Shown: one piece after another, positions 50,701 to 61,636 of the stretch
How positions within the stretch are numbered: the stretch's first letter is position 1
Layout of the letters: every line of letters begins with the position of its first letter
Assembly: GCF_001949145.1 (NCBI RefSeq)
Contig: NW_019091482.1
Span: forward strand, 18,117-82,116
Direction of reading: 5' to 3'
DNA from: Acanthaster planci
Lineage: Eukaryota; Echinodermata; Asteroidea; Valvatida; Acanthasteridae
Length of the DNA stretch: 64,000 bases
Position numbers and translations under genes: made by a program
The notes under the pieces: model-generated
What the model was told of the DNA's origin: nothing
Databases searched by the model: none
Seen by the model: only the letters and a program-made list of their open reading frames with translations

Positions 50701-50943
50701 CACTCAACAGATGAATTGAAAATAAACTGAGAGGGCGGATGGGGGTGAAGTGTTATGTACAAGGTGAACTGTCGCCAAACTAAATTAAATTGTATTTATG
50801 CGAGGTTGCCTTATACGTTGTTGGAAGCCAAGGAAAGTTTGGTTTAAATAAATAATTAAAGTTCATTCTCGGGAAGGGCTGATCATGAACCAACTTTATA
50901 TGGGGGGCAGCGCTAAATACATATAATTGGGGCTTTTTACATA
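47793..50943. other. Intergenic region, no recognised gene
   Basis: No supported gene or repeat family. Plus frames at 48219-48593 (124 codons) and 48547-48825 have no recognisable similarity. A G-run occurs at 49746-49754. Confidence 0.5.
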
Positions 50944-51643
50944 TTTTTACGAAGTGACGTTTGAGATGGATGTACAGTGCCAAGTAGGAACTGAGGATGA
51001 CAAGCATGGGGATTGGGTACAGGCCAAGAGATTGAGCCAGGTTGTATTCTGAGCCGCGGGGTGTCCATCCTTGTCGGAGCATGTATGGTCTTGAGGATCG
51101 TAGCCAAATGCACCAATACCGACAATTGGCGGCAAAAAAGAAACCACTGTTGGAATTACCCAGGTCAAGGCGATCATGACGGAGACTTTCCCCGGGGAGT
51201 ACCAACGGCTGTACTTTGCAGTGGTCTGGGTGATAAGCATGAAGCAATTAAACGTTATGGCCGCCAGTGAGTAAAGGCTTGCCCTAAGACCGGTGTAAAA
51301 CTGCACAGCAGCAGTGTAGCACGGAACCTCGGTGGCTAGCGGCCATGCACTGTGAGTGAGTGTGGCCACGGCCTGCCACGGGTAAGACAGACTTGTCCAG
51401 AAATCGGCAACACTGAGGTTGACCACGAAGGCGTTGGTCACGGTACGGAGCTTCTTGGACAAGATGACCGACAAGATCACGAGACTGTTCCCCACTAGCC
51501 TGAGGATGGCGACAATGATCCAGCAACAGCCGAATTAAGCCAACACGGACCTGGTAGGAGTATAGAGGTGGTTTTGTGGTCGCCTGGTCTTCGGTGGCAT
51601 TCATATCCATGATCCTTGATAATATTGCGTTTATGCTCGTCAT
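50944..51643 (-). pseudogene. GPCR pseudogene F (frameshift in TM1, truncated after TM5)
   Basis: The start region MTSINAILSRIMDMNATEDQ (ATG 51643 or the in-frame ATGs at 51613/51607) resembles the intact N-termini. A four-base insertion at about 51534-51537 (ccgaaTTAAgcc versus ccgaagcc) shifts the frame in TM1. From 51495 down, a long clean frame runs GNSLVILSVILSKKLR, NLSVADFWTSLSYPW, C in ECL1, ITFNCFMLI (FNR changed to FNC), TM4 and PPIVGIGAFGYDPQD. It then changes frame at 'PRGSEYN' and ends in loop 3 at KRHFVKICKK near 50944. TM6, TM7 and the tail are missing. The long intact stretch suggests recent inactivation. Confidence 0.88.
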
Positions 51644-52329
51644 ATATATGTATGAAATTTGTTTTTAAAAATGTTTAATGGAGGGGTCTTTGTGCACCTC
51701 TGCGTGTTGTGATCTCAGCTAGTGACTGCACTCTGACACTCGACTACTTAACTGTACCGTGCAGAGAATGGGGCACAATTGCCTATTTTCGTAAAAGAGC
51801 GCAACAACGTTTTATCTACATGCTTCTCACAGCCTGAATAGGACTCGTTCAGCATGAAAACTAGGATATAATAAGCAAGATAGCCAGGATGTAATACTTG
51901 ACTATCATTATTTCCTGAAGAGATGCACGTGCACTTGAGTGAGCTGAAGTAGAAAAGACTGCACTTTGATCAGACAGAACTTATCGGATGACGTTAGAAA
52001 TATTGACCGCTTTATTTCGTGGTGTAGTGAAACTGGCCTCTGGGAGTGATCCATGGAGCATTCTATCCTTTACCGAGGGAAGATACCAATGCTCCATGCA
52101 TCACCTCAGGAGGCTAGTTTTGCTATATTACAAGATGAAAGAGTCAATATTTGTTTTATAACTCCCCTCCGAGGAGTTCAGGTCGATCGAGGCGGTACTA
52201 ACTACAGTTACAACTTCTCTTTGAAAACTGACCAAATATCTAACCTACCCCTTCACGAAATGTGCGAGCCCGGCTCCGTTCGCTGATACACAAACGCCCT
52301 TAAGGGACGTTTGGAGGTGCCAGTATACA
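51644..52329. other. Intergenic, possible degraded non-LTR sequence
   Basis: A short plus-strand reading, LSDDVRNIDRFISWCSETGL near 51976-52035, looks like the region after the catalytic site of a non-LTR reverse transcriptase, in the same orientation as the clear 3' fragment at 52384. The sequence between (52053-52286, 77 codons) is not recognised. Confidence 0.35.
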
Positions 52330-52740
52330 CCCTTCAAAACATTTTGGGAAGGAGACACGTCACAGCTACAGACGCATAAAGTATTCTACAAGAACTGCAC
52401 TGGTTGCCTGTTAAGATCAGAATCATATACAAGATGCTCTTATTTGTCTATAAGTCACTCCACAGTCTTGCTCTAGCATATATTGATGACTTATTACAAC
52501 CATACAATCCCATACATAGACTTCGATCCAGTAATATGAATTTTCTTAGAGAACCCAGGTCATTTTATTCATGGGGGGATCGCTCTTTTTCATGTGCTGT
52601 ACCTTGTCTTTGGAACAATATGCCGGCATGGTTACGATCTTCCCCTTCTCTTCTGCAGTTTAAGAAGACTCATCTCTTCAATGAGGCATTTAATGAATAT
52701 TTGTAAGTACGTTCCGGATGCAATGTACATATTTTAATAA
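52330..52740 (+). mobile_element. Non-LTR retrotransposon 3' end (RT C-terminal domain)
   Basis: The plus-strand frame ending with a stop at 52704-52706 carries the characteristic tail of CR1/L2/jockey-type ORF2 proteins: ILQELHWLPVKIRIIYK, then SLHSLALAYIDDLLQPY, HRLRSSN, an aromatic-Gly-Asp-Arg-Ser-Phe block (YSWGDRSFSCAVPCLWN) and QFKKTHLFNEAF before the stop. The conserved ILxxLHWLPV start is broken from the following part only upstream. About 35 bp of AT-rich 3' UTR follow. No endonuclease or RT catalytic core is attached; a 5'-truncated copy. Confidence 0.82.
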
Positions 52741-54597
52741 TATATTTTCAGTATACTCGTTATAAGAAATAGGTGTGTAAATTTCGGATATCTGAATACC
52801 GAAAGTTGTTATGATGTTCACAGGCGATAAAATGTATAGTGACAAGTTGTGAATGAATGTATTTTGTTTGAACGACTTAAAATCTACGATATTTTATCAC
52901 GAGAAATGGGTGCAATTAGTCTATGCTACGAAAGGCAATATATCTTAGGCAAACAACACCCCGAAGATCAATCAATAATGCATAAGTCACGAAGTGAACT
53001 TGAAATATTTTTTCTACAAGGTCAAGGTACGAGTCATAAAGGTGCATCGTGTCAATGATTTACAACAACTGAACGTTGACCATCATGCTACACTTCAAAT
53101 TCATACTTCATCATAATTATCACGGGTAAATACGGTCTCTACGAAATTTACAAGATGACAGTTATACGTTACACCAGAATCACCGTATTGTAAATATTTT
53201 CTCATGGCTATTATTGATCATGTCTTCAGCAACTAAATTGAAATCAGAAATAGTTCTGTTGTTAGTGTGGGCCTACCAAATGCATGACCAACGTTTTTGT
53301 TATTGATCGCTCTTAAAGAGAAACATACGAAATATCAAGTTGGTACAATAATTGATTGCCCGGCAGAGGCAGTCAAACATGTAAGTTTTTTTAATGACTG
53401 ATCGTTGTGGACAGGTGGGCACACAAGTTAGGTATTACACTGTTACTGGTGTTCTTATCTTTATACACACCGAAGGATGTTATCTTTTTATCATTACTAT
53501 ATCTGTTATTTCCTTTTTTTCTCTCTATCTCTTTTTCCGGGGAGAGGGTGTCAGACCGGGGACGAGGCTGACCCTCAACCTCTCCCCCACCTCTGGATCT
53601 TTGCCTGCTCAGAAATTGCAAACTTGCGTAACGTGGAACAAGGTCGAGCGACGACAATGTTTATCAACAATGGCCGAGTTTACCTTTACCCTTTTAAAAT
53701 CTGTGCACAGGTTACCGGGGAAAAAGACAAGTGATAAACTTGATAAATGGTCTTCACTTGAATGTTCCGCAGCAGGCAAATCCCTCCCCGATTCATCACC
53801 AGCAGCGACTTGCCAAGGCATTCAAAGTCACGAAGGACACTGGACTGACCGGGAGCCGGTCTACACGGAACTGACAGGAATGTGCTGTCAGACTTGCGAG
53901 TCAAGAATGACTGGGTTTAGTCTTCAGTAGCAAAAGGGCAAGGGGTACCCCAGGACATGCTGCCATTTTGAAAGCACACCAGACGGTATTATTGTCAACT
54001 TTTGGGGGGGATGAATTAGATACTTGTACAATACAACTCTCATTCACCTCCTCTCCCGAATCAAAACCAGGATGTGTCACTGTAAGTCCTGTGTTAACAA
54101 CATGCGAACCCTGAATGTTCGTAAAGTTTGAATTTCTGGTATCCGTGACATGTAAGTAAGGGAAAAGGTAGGCCTATTCCTTCTCAAGTTCAAACTGACT
54201 TTAACGTCGACGTTTTGATTAGGAAAGGTGCGAAGACACGTATTGCTAAGGAAACATAACTGCACTATTGTTTTTAATTTTCTTTTTTTTAAGGTTTGAA
54301 GCCCAACTTACTATTTTGGTAGGCAAAAGAGTGCTACACGGTGTCAACTTCTACCAACAGGTGGGTGAGGTGTAGGCATTGCAACCCATGGCATTATCGG
54401 TCCTCTACAATGCAATTTTACTTTGCAAGTACATTTATGTTTTAAGTATATCTTGGTTTTCAGTCAGTTTGGATTTAAATTGAGCGTGAATTGGAAGTTA
54501 TGAGTTAATTTTTAAAATGAAAGAAACAAGAAACACTCCAAACAGTCTATTTCATCATGAAAATATTCACTTCCTACTATCTGGGAAATCCCTGTCC
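52741..54597. other. Intergenic region, no recognised gene
   Basis: A 178-codon plus frame at 53394-53930 has a T-rich hydrophobic stretch (IFIHTEGCYLFIITISVISF) but no family resemblance, no conserved motif and an overlapping 85-codon frame. It is kept as non-coding. The last 40 bp before copy G (from about 54558) resemble the matching flank of copy H at 63690-63740. Confidence 0.45.
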
Positions 54598-55713
54598 TTA
54601 TTGCCTTCGAGACAAGACAGATTTCAGCCAGTCGGAGGGCTCGGGTATCCGCGAGAAGCGGCAACGAAGAATGATCCGAAGCACCCCCTTGAAGTGAGGA
54701 TGGTTGGCCGTGTAGATTATGGGGTTCACGCAACTATTCAGGATGCTGAAGGTTGCTCCATATAGAGCGAACCCGCCACTGGACGGTACGGCCAGTGAGA
54801 TGAAATAAGGGGACATCAACAGGAAGAAGATGCAGAAAACCATGAAGAGGTTCTTGGTGACTGCAAGCTGCTGACGGTTGATTGCTTGGCGTTGGTTTCT
54901 GACCATTTCGTTTTTGTGCGACGCGGTCACAACGATAGCACTGACAGTCGACTCTGCAACTACCGAATCATCGCTTTGCAAAGGTGGGCTTTCCTGCAGC
55001 ATATGTCTCCTCTTTTGCTTTCTGAAGTGACGTTTGAGATGGATGTACAGTGCTAAGTAGGAACTGACGATGATAAGCATGGGGATTGGGTACAGACCAA
55101 GAGATTGAGCCAGGTTGTATTCTGAGCCACGGGGATGTCCATCCTTATCGGAGCATGTATTGTCTTGAGGGTCGTAGCCAAATGCACCAATACCGAGAAT
55201 TGGCGGCAAAAAGAAGACAACTGTTGGAATGACCCAGGTTGTGGCAATAATGACGGAGACTTTCCCCGGGGAGTACTGACGGCTGTACGTTTCAGTGGTC
55301 TTGGTGACTAGCATGAAGCGATTAAACGCTATGGCCGCCAGTGAGTAAAGGCTTGCCCCAAGACCGGTGTAAAACTGCACAGCGGCGATGTAGCACGGAA
55401 CCTCGGTGGCTAGCGGCCATTCACCGGGGCTGAGAATGGCCACAGCTTGCCACGGGTAAGACAAACTTGTCCAGAAATCGGCCACGCTGAGGTTGACCAC
55501 GAAGGCGTTGGTCACGGTACGGAGCTTCTTGGACAGGATGACCGACAAGATCACGAGGCTGTTCCCCACCAGTCCGAGGATGGCAACAATGATCCAGCAA
55601 CAGCCGAAGCCAATACGGGCTTGGTGGGAGTACAGAGGCGGGCTTGAAGTCGATGGTTCGGCGGTAGTATTACTTTCCAAGAGCGAAGTCGACGTCTCAT
55701 GCATACTTGCCAT
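54598..55713 (-). CDS. Rhodopsin-family GPCR, single exon, copy G (intact)
   Basis: 371-residue class A receptor if started at ATG 55713 (MASMHETSTS), which aligns with the starts of copies C and D. The open frame extends 35 codons further upstream to 55818, but that stretch has no counterpart in the others. Seen: N15-T-T glycosylation site; GN at 50-51; NLSVAD with D79; disulfide cysteines in ECL1 and ECL2 (NTCSDKDGH); F-N-R at 130-132; KRHFRKQKRRH in loop 3; TM6 without CWxP; NPIIY near 330-334; tail IPEPSDWLKSVLSRRQ. Loop 3 is three residues shorter than in C and D. Its tail and 3' flank are closest to copy H. Ligand unknown. Confidence 0.93.
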   Translation of the reverse strand: MASMHETSTSLLESNTTAEPSTSSPPLYSHQARIGFGCCWIIVAILGLVGNSLVILSVILSKKLRTVTNAFVVNLSVADFWTSLSYPWQAVAILSPGEWPLATEVPCYIAAVQFYTGLGASLYSLAAIAFNRFMLVTKTTETYSRQYSPGKVSVIIATTWVIPTVVFFLPPILGIGAFGYDPQDNTCSDKDGHPRGSEYNLAQSLGLYPIPMLIIVSSYLALYIHLKRHFRKQKRRHMLQESPPLQSDDSVVAESTVSAIVVTASHKNEMVRNQRQAINRQQLAVTKNLFMVFCIFFLLMSPYFISLAVPSSGGFALYGATFSILNSCVNPIIYTANHPHFKGVLRIILRCRFSRIPEPSDWLKSVLSRRQ

Positions 55714-56960
55714 AGCTGTTACTGAAAATTTTAGAGAGAAAATCTCTACCTCCTTCATGGAGAGAACTACGTGCCCCTCTACGTGCTTTGATCTGCAGGA
55801 CTGTGTGAGCTCTGCCACTTGACTAGAATTACCATACAGAACAATAGGTTAGGCTTATATTCATTACCAGAGGCGGTTCCTCGGTGTTAATGATTTCTAT
55901 ACCAGACCACGTAGTATTTACATACTTCCCATGATTAAAATTTGTTCAGGATGTTTGCCGGGATACAATGTTTTACAGTCCTTACAGTCTATTTTTCATT
56001 TGCTGGAACGCTGCAGGTATGCCCCTCCGTGTTATGAAATCTGATCTTCTGATATTTAAAGAAGTAGCAGCGATGAATTTTACTTGGACAAAGCCTACCT
56101 TTTCTGTTGTACCTTTGTGCTCTTTAAACATAAAACACTATTTATAAAAGTGCCAGTTTCGACATGATGTATTATCAAGGACAAAGTACGGACAATGTTT
56201 AAACCTATGTAACATTAATATGACATCATGGTTTTTCTGATGAATATGCAAATAATTTAGTATACAAACGGAAGGGCAGCATAATAACTTTTAAAATAGT
56301 ATACAAAAATTGAAAGATGGGTTAATCAAGACACAAAGGTGCATTTTGAAGGTATTCATTAAACAAATTGTAGTGCAACGATCCTTTAAGGGATCAATGA
56401 ACAGCGGATGGTAGCGATTACTTATAATCGCACAACAATGCGGAAGTATTATGTTGTGACCAAGCGTCAACGGAAGGTTTTGGAACTTGGCAGACTAATT
56501 TAATTCAACGTATCATAAACATTAAGCCGAAAGGTTAAACTTTTGTTTAGGAACTTCAGAATTTCGAGATTCTGAAAGTATTACAACATGAAAAATTAAT
56601 ACCTGTTTTATACAGATGAATAGTTTCGATCCTTTCTGTACCTTGGGGTTTAATACGAGATTTTAAACAATTTTGAAAGTGTCGCGAACGGCACAGACTG
56701 ATATACAAGTCTAGTGTTCGTTACAAGTTTATACAGTGAACGTAGGTGGCCTAATGCACGACATCACTGGTTTTAACGACCTAAAATCGATTTGGGTCAG
56801 GAGCTTGGATTGAGCCCAGAGCATGTAGTGGGTATATAACGTCATTTCTGATGCTGCAATCGTCCGTGAGAGTTGTCTCTCCATTTTTGACGAGAACGAA
56901 AAGACCTGCTGACAGAGAGACAGGTACCGTTATCAGCCAAGTGTGAACTTGTATCCCTCA
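55714..56960. other. Intergenic region, no recognised gene
   Basis: No supported gene. A small palindrome 'gatcctttaagggatc' occurs near 56382. Nothing else was recognised before the terminal inverted repeat at 56961. Confidence 0.5.
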
Positions 56961-59900
56961 ACGTGTGTTCCGGACCATTATGTCCGCATGGCCCATTATG
57001 TCCACAGACTTTTTCAGGCCCATTATGTCCACCCCATTGCGTCCGCAGGCCCATTATGTCCGCCCCATTGTGTCTGCAGGCCAATTATGTCCGCCCCATT
57101 GTGTCCGCAGGCCCATTATGTCCGCCCCATTGTGTCTGCAGGATGCGATTGTTAATTAATAAAGTCTCAGGTATTTTTCTTTTTTTCAAAAGCTTTCCTT
57201 TTTTTTGATTCCTTGCAGGTATTTAAATGTATGCTGTTATTCTTCCACAACGGCTCTTTGTTGGGTCATGTTCCTAATGAAAAATGAAACAATGAAACAA
57301 AAGTTTATTTTTTCTGGGTCAAAATGATTCTGTGCGGATTACTTTGTGCATAATTCCTTGTAATGGGTTTCATGGAAATGTACATACATGTAGATAGTAA
57401 ATGCAATTCATGCGAAAAAGCTTTACTTTTATGAGTAAGTATGAGTTTGTTTTTGCATTCAATTGGGGACCCTGAACAATAGAGGACAATAAGGTCCCCG
57501 ATTCACATAGGGTCCCTGAATAAAAATTGTGCAAAAACAAATGGGTGGTTTTTTAAAAGAGTTGAAGTAAAACAAAAGAGGAACAATAGGGGTCCCCAGT
57601 TGCAGGAAAATTGTGTATGCGTGGGTGTATAGTGAAGGGGCGTAACAAGTCGCCCTACACGTATGTTTCACCCCCATTCAACGTGTGGAAATTAACTACT
57701 TCGACCGTGGGAGACGTTTACTTGACCGGATCCTCGTGAACCATACGGAAATGTCCTTAGCAACTTGCCAATCCTCTGTAGAGCCTCCTCGTTTTGAAGA
57801 CTTCTTTGCACAAAGTTAACAAACGGATTTGAACTCTTTGTATGTGCCTTAGAAGGCTTAAATCAATAGAGTACTACAGAATTGGGAAAAGAAATGCGAC
57901 ATAAGTTTGAAATTTAGCCTCAAAGTTGTTGCTAAGATGATAAATTATTTCCATTTTCAATCGATCACTTCGTCTTTTTCCACAAAATTTCTCAATTTTA
58001 GATGTTCTCCCAAAACAGTGAGACACTGCATACGACAGGCCAGAATCTCAGCTACGCGGTACAATCAGTTTTATGTACATGCAGCAATATATATTTTGGT
58101 TCGACTTCCATGAGTTATATTTGATACTTCTGGGCAGGGCGATTTGTTCGTGTTTTATATGCTCAAAACCGATCTAGTATACTGCGAGTTGTGACTGCGG
58201 CGTAGACGTGCACATACAGGTGCAAGGAAATTTTCGACCGTTGGAGCAAGGGTACATAATGTACATAGTCGTGTGGTTCATGCTCGCACAGTACAAGGTA
58301 CATGTAAAACTCGGGATATGTACCGTGAATTTCAACATTTTCCTTGTGTTTTATAATGACAGATATACCTCGCGGTTACAAAAGTGAACTTCATGTTAAC
58401 TTACTGTACTTTTTGAATTTGTATTCCGTTCCCAAGTAACTGAATTCTTACGCTCGCAAGACCGTGAGATTTAATGCAGAATGAACGGAATTATTAACGA
58501 GTTAGGTCAATATGCAAACGCGTCTGGTCAGGAAAAGAAACAAAACGGCTAACGTCAAACCGTCAGCAAATCTAAACCCTTTAGACCTTTCTCCACCACA
58601 GCCCACTTTTGAAAACTTCAGGAAAACTTTGAATTCTTTGTTTCGAGTCTTCAGAAATCGCATCGAAACGTAAACAAACTACCGCTGTCACAAAAATCAA
58701 TTCTCAATTTAATTTTCACCAAACACGTAATAGGAAAGGGCCTTCTCTTACTTTGAAATATTTTGGGCAGGAATTCTATTTTCAAAAATTAAAATACGAC
58801 GTAGGCCTAAATTTCATGAAATGAAGCAGCTGTTTGCCTGGCACAAATTCCCATGGCCCTCATTACGCAGGCAAATGACCTAAAAAACGGGACATGCGCA
58901 ATTAATAATTTCCCTCTGAAACATACGTGCCTACGTTTTAAGTTTGATGAAGTTGAGTTCGGCCGCCACGTGTGAGGTCTGTTTCCTAAGGTTACGTAAA
59001 GTGTTTCCATGACTGAGAAAATAAGGGAAACCGGTCTGTGCAAGAAAGTTTTAAGGAATAATCGGTCGATTTTGTCCTTATGCTAACGGGGGTTTTCAGG
59101 ATTATTCGAAAAATATTGATGCCGTGAATTAGATTTTTTATAGCAAGGAGTGGATGGAATTTGTTATCGGCATCAACAGGGCCACTCCACTCGTTGTTTG
59201 TTGTTTGATTTTACAGTGTCAAGGATGAGCGGTCTGTTTGCTGATCTTGAATACTTTTCTGTGACCACCATGGAGAGATTATTAGGCTGATGTCGCTGGT
59301 ATAGATGCCAGTGTTTGTGCAAAACTGAATTTCTAAGAAAATTTGTACGTAATGTGCTTATTATTCAGGGTACAATCCTTACCGTAAGGAAGCCATCACT
59401 GGTCTAAAGCAAGGTCACGATAGTGGCTGGGTAACTCGCCCGTGGGCCCATTAGGCTGGTGTTTCCCGGGGGGGGGGTTAAAACTCTGTATCCAGAGCTT
59501 GGTGACGCAAGGGCCGGCTCGCTTTTGTATATGGCTTTTTTTCTAATTCACTTAATGATTTAAGTTATTCTTCCACAGTGATGATGGAATAAGTTTTCAA
59601 TTTGTGTATGCTATTAGCTTTGATTTATTACTGTTCTTAGTCTCAATAAAACGTGTCGGTTAACATATCACTCTTAAAATGTTTGAACATGAATTGGTTC
59701 ACCTCAGCGTTATCAGTGAGCTAAGGGTCTCCGTTTCAATTAAAGGATCCATGAAATAAGGTTTACTTGAAAGCACTTTTTGTGTATCTCTGCACTCTTC
59801 CTTGATCTATGAAGACTGTTTGACATCCTTTTTGAGTTGCATGAGATGCACAATAAAAACATTTAAAATTGACCGAGCATTGGCAAAATTGAAATTGCCT

Positions 59901-60123
59901 TCAGTTCAATCACAGGTTTCCTTATGAATGTGCAAATTGCATTAAAACTTACAAAAAAATATCGAAAATATGGGTTAAAATTGCCAAAACATTTCCATCA
60001 GTTCCATTGAAAACCTAAGGTGCGATTTCAAGGGTTTTTTATAATGATCCCTCTAAACGTGCACAATGCAAAAAGTTTGCGGACACAATGGGCCAGGCGG
60101 ACATAATGGTCCGGAACAAACGT
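56961..60123. mobile_element. 3.16-kb element with 54-bp terminal inverted repeats
   Basis: The left arm 56961-57014 ('acgtgtgttccggaccatta' onward) and the right arm 60070-60123 match in inverted orientation at 49 of 54 positions by my alignment. Both arms contain 'ccggaccattatgtccgc' and 'tggcccatt', and the inner end 'actttttt'-like. A 31-bp minisatellite built from the same 'ccattatgtccgc' words adjoins the left arm. The interior (57143-60069) has only short unrecognised frames and no transposase, so the element would be non-autonomous. No target-site duplication could be settled because the outer limits are uncertain. Confidence 0.7.
57019..57142 (+). repeat. 31-bp minisatellite, four copies
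   Basis: Units begin at 57019, 57050, 57081 and 57112 and read 'cccattatgtccgccccatt' then 'gtgtctgcagg' with one or two changes each. Each unit is itself two related halves (cccattatgtccgc and cccattgtgtctgc). The same words make up the terminal inverted repeats at 56961 and 60123. Confidence 0.95.
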
Positions 60124-60425
60124 GCTTTTCTTTGTATCAGTTATTCTCTGTAACTTGCGTTAGAGTAATCTTCATAAGCTTGCTGTGTGCGAGCAAAGGC
60201 AGTGCCATATTATTTCGTGTTCAACTGTGTAGCGTTTATTATATAATCGATAAATTAAAGCCGTATAGTCTCAGATCAGAGCAACAGGATACATGGTCGA
60301 GCATCCGCGTCTGTAGACTGTGTACCCCAGAACGGGTACATGGGTGGGGACAAGCTTTGAAATTAGAGCTCGGATTCGCATCACTCCAGCCCATTTTCCA
60401 GCACGTCCAAAACTAGGTCTTCTCG

Positions 60426-60502
60426 TGGGTTACAATTTTGGGTTACACTTGTGGGTTACTTCTATGGTTTACATTTGTGGTTGACACTTTGGATTAGATT
60501 TG
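60426..60502 (+). repeat. 13-bp minisatellite, about six copies
   Basis: 'tgggttac' or a variant recurs at 60426, 60439, 60452, 60465, 60478 and 60490. The unit is 'tgggttacaattt' with drift in the second half of each copy. Confidence 0.88.
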
Positions 60503-61559
60503 ATGCGAGTTTATTATAAGTAAACCATTTTATTTAATAAAAAATAACTCACATCTCAGAACCTTTGTAAGATTGATTAATTATTGTTGTTTCCCAGAAA
60601 TAAACCGTCCAGTTGTCCCTTATTGTGTCCAAACCCCCTGCATGAATTCAATAGATTAGCCATCAACTCCAAATCGGTGGCAAATTTCTCCCAAAACGAA
60701 TCCATACTTCTTGGGCCTTAGATCGCTCCGATGATCTTCGCAGCTCAAGGTGCAATCCGCCACAAAAGGGAGTCTTGAGATGGAAGCAAATTTTAAAAGT
60801 CTGGTACCGTCTTATTCCAAAAATTACAACTCGTAGAAAATAGTCAGCGAACAAGATCGATAATGGCATCCTCGTGAATGCTTGTACTTGGGTTACAGGA
60901 AACAAGCCCCCAAAACATTTCTCTATTTATGTAATAAAGAAGCGCACCTAGGCATAATCCTGGGCTTGTCCATCTACCGAAAAGGTGGATTAAGGAAAAC
61001 TAGACACAGGAAAAAGGACTCAGTGTTTCGTTTTGATAATTTACTTCATCTATGGTTTCATGAAAAAAACTGTAAAAAAAAAATTAGCAAAGAACGTCTC
61101 CTTTGTTTGTACCCCACTGTAGTATGATCTAATATTTATCTCATAATATCCCAGCCCATAGAAATGGAATGTCGTTCCCAGTGTTTTTGTTGCAATTCAT
61201 TTGAATAGCTTGTAACTCGGATGTCTTGTGATGGTCTTATCGACAACAACAGCTGTATATATCCCTCACTTTTTGACCGGGGCTGTTCAATCACCCCCCC
61301 CCCCAAAAAAAAAAAACTTTTCTGTGATGAGAAAAACAACGCAGATTTTGAAGAATTGTGCAGACTTCCAAACTTCCAAATTGTACTCATTATAGCACTT
61401 AAACGTGGAGGGAAAAAAATTAAAAGCCATTTATACGCTGTTAAAATGTAAGGTTTAGGACTGTAAGTGAACAAATTAAAGATAGGCATTGGACATTAAA
61501 GCGTCATAATGTTGCCAGCGGCCGGCCGCCACATACTTTTCAAATTTACATGGCGGAGT

Positions 61560-61636
61560 GGATAAACCTCGTGTATGCCAAACAATGCATGTAGCCATTG
61601 TTTGTAGCCATAGTTTGGAATGCACAAGGTTTATCC
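61560..61636. repeat. Inverted repeat of about 29-bp arms
   Basis: 'ggataaacct' then 'gtatgccaaacaatg' (61560-61588) is mirrored by 'ccatagtttggaatgca' then 'aggtttatcc' (61608-61636), with about five mismatches and a 19-bp loop. Possibly a minimal MITE or hairpin. Confidence 0.75.

Noticed and set aside
51530-51540. TTAA insertion as a piggyBac excision footprint
   Set aside because: piggyBac excision restores a pre-existing TTAA; here the related copies have no TTAA at the site, so a net four-base gain is not explained that way.
53394-53930. 178-codon plus frame with a hydrophobic segment
   Set aside because: No recognisable family or motif, overlapping frames, and T-rich composition explains the hydrophobic stretch.
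57460-57605. Possible short inverted repeat around 'ggggaccct' words
   Set aside because: Arms are only about 15 bp with several direct copies between; not strong enough to call an element.
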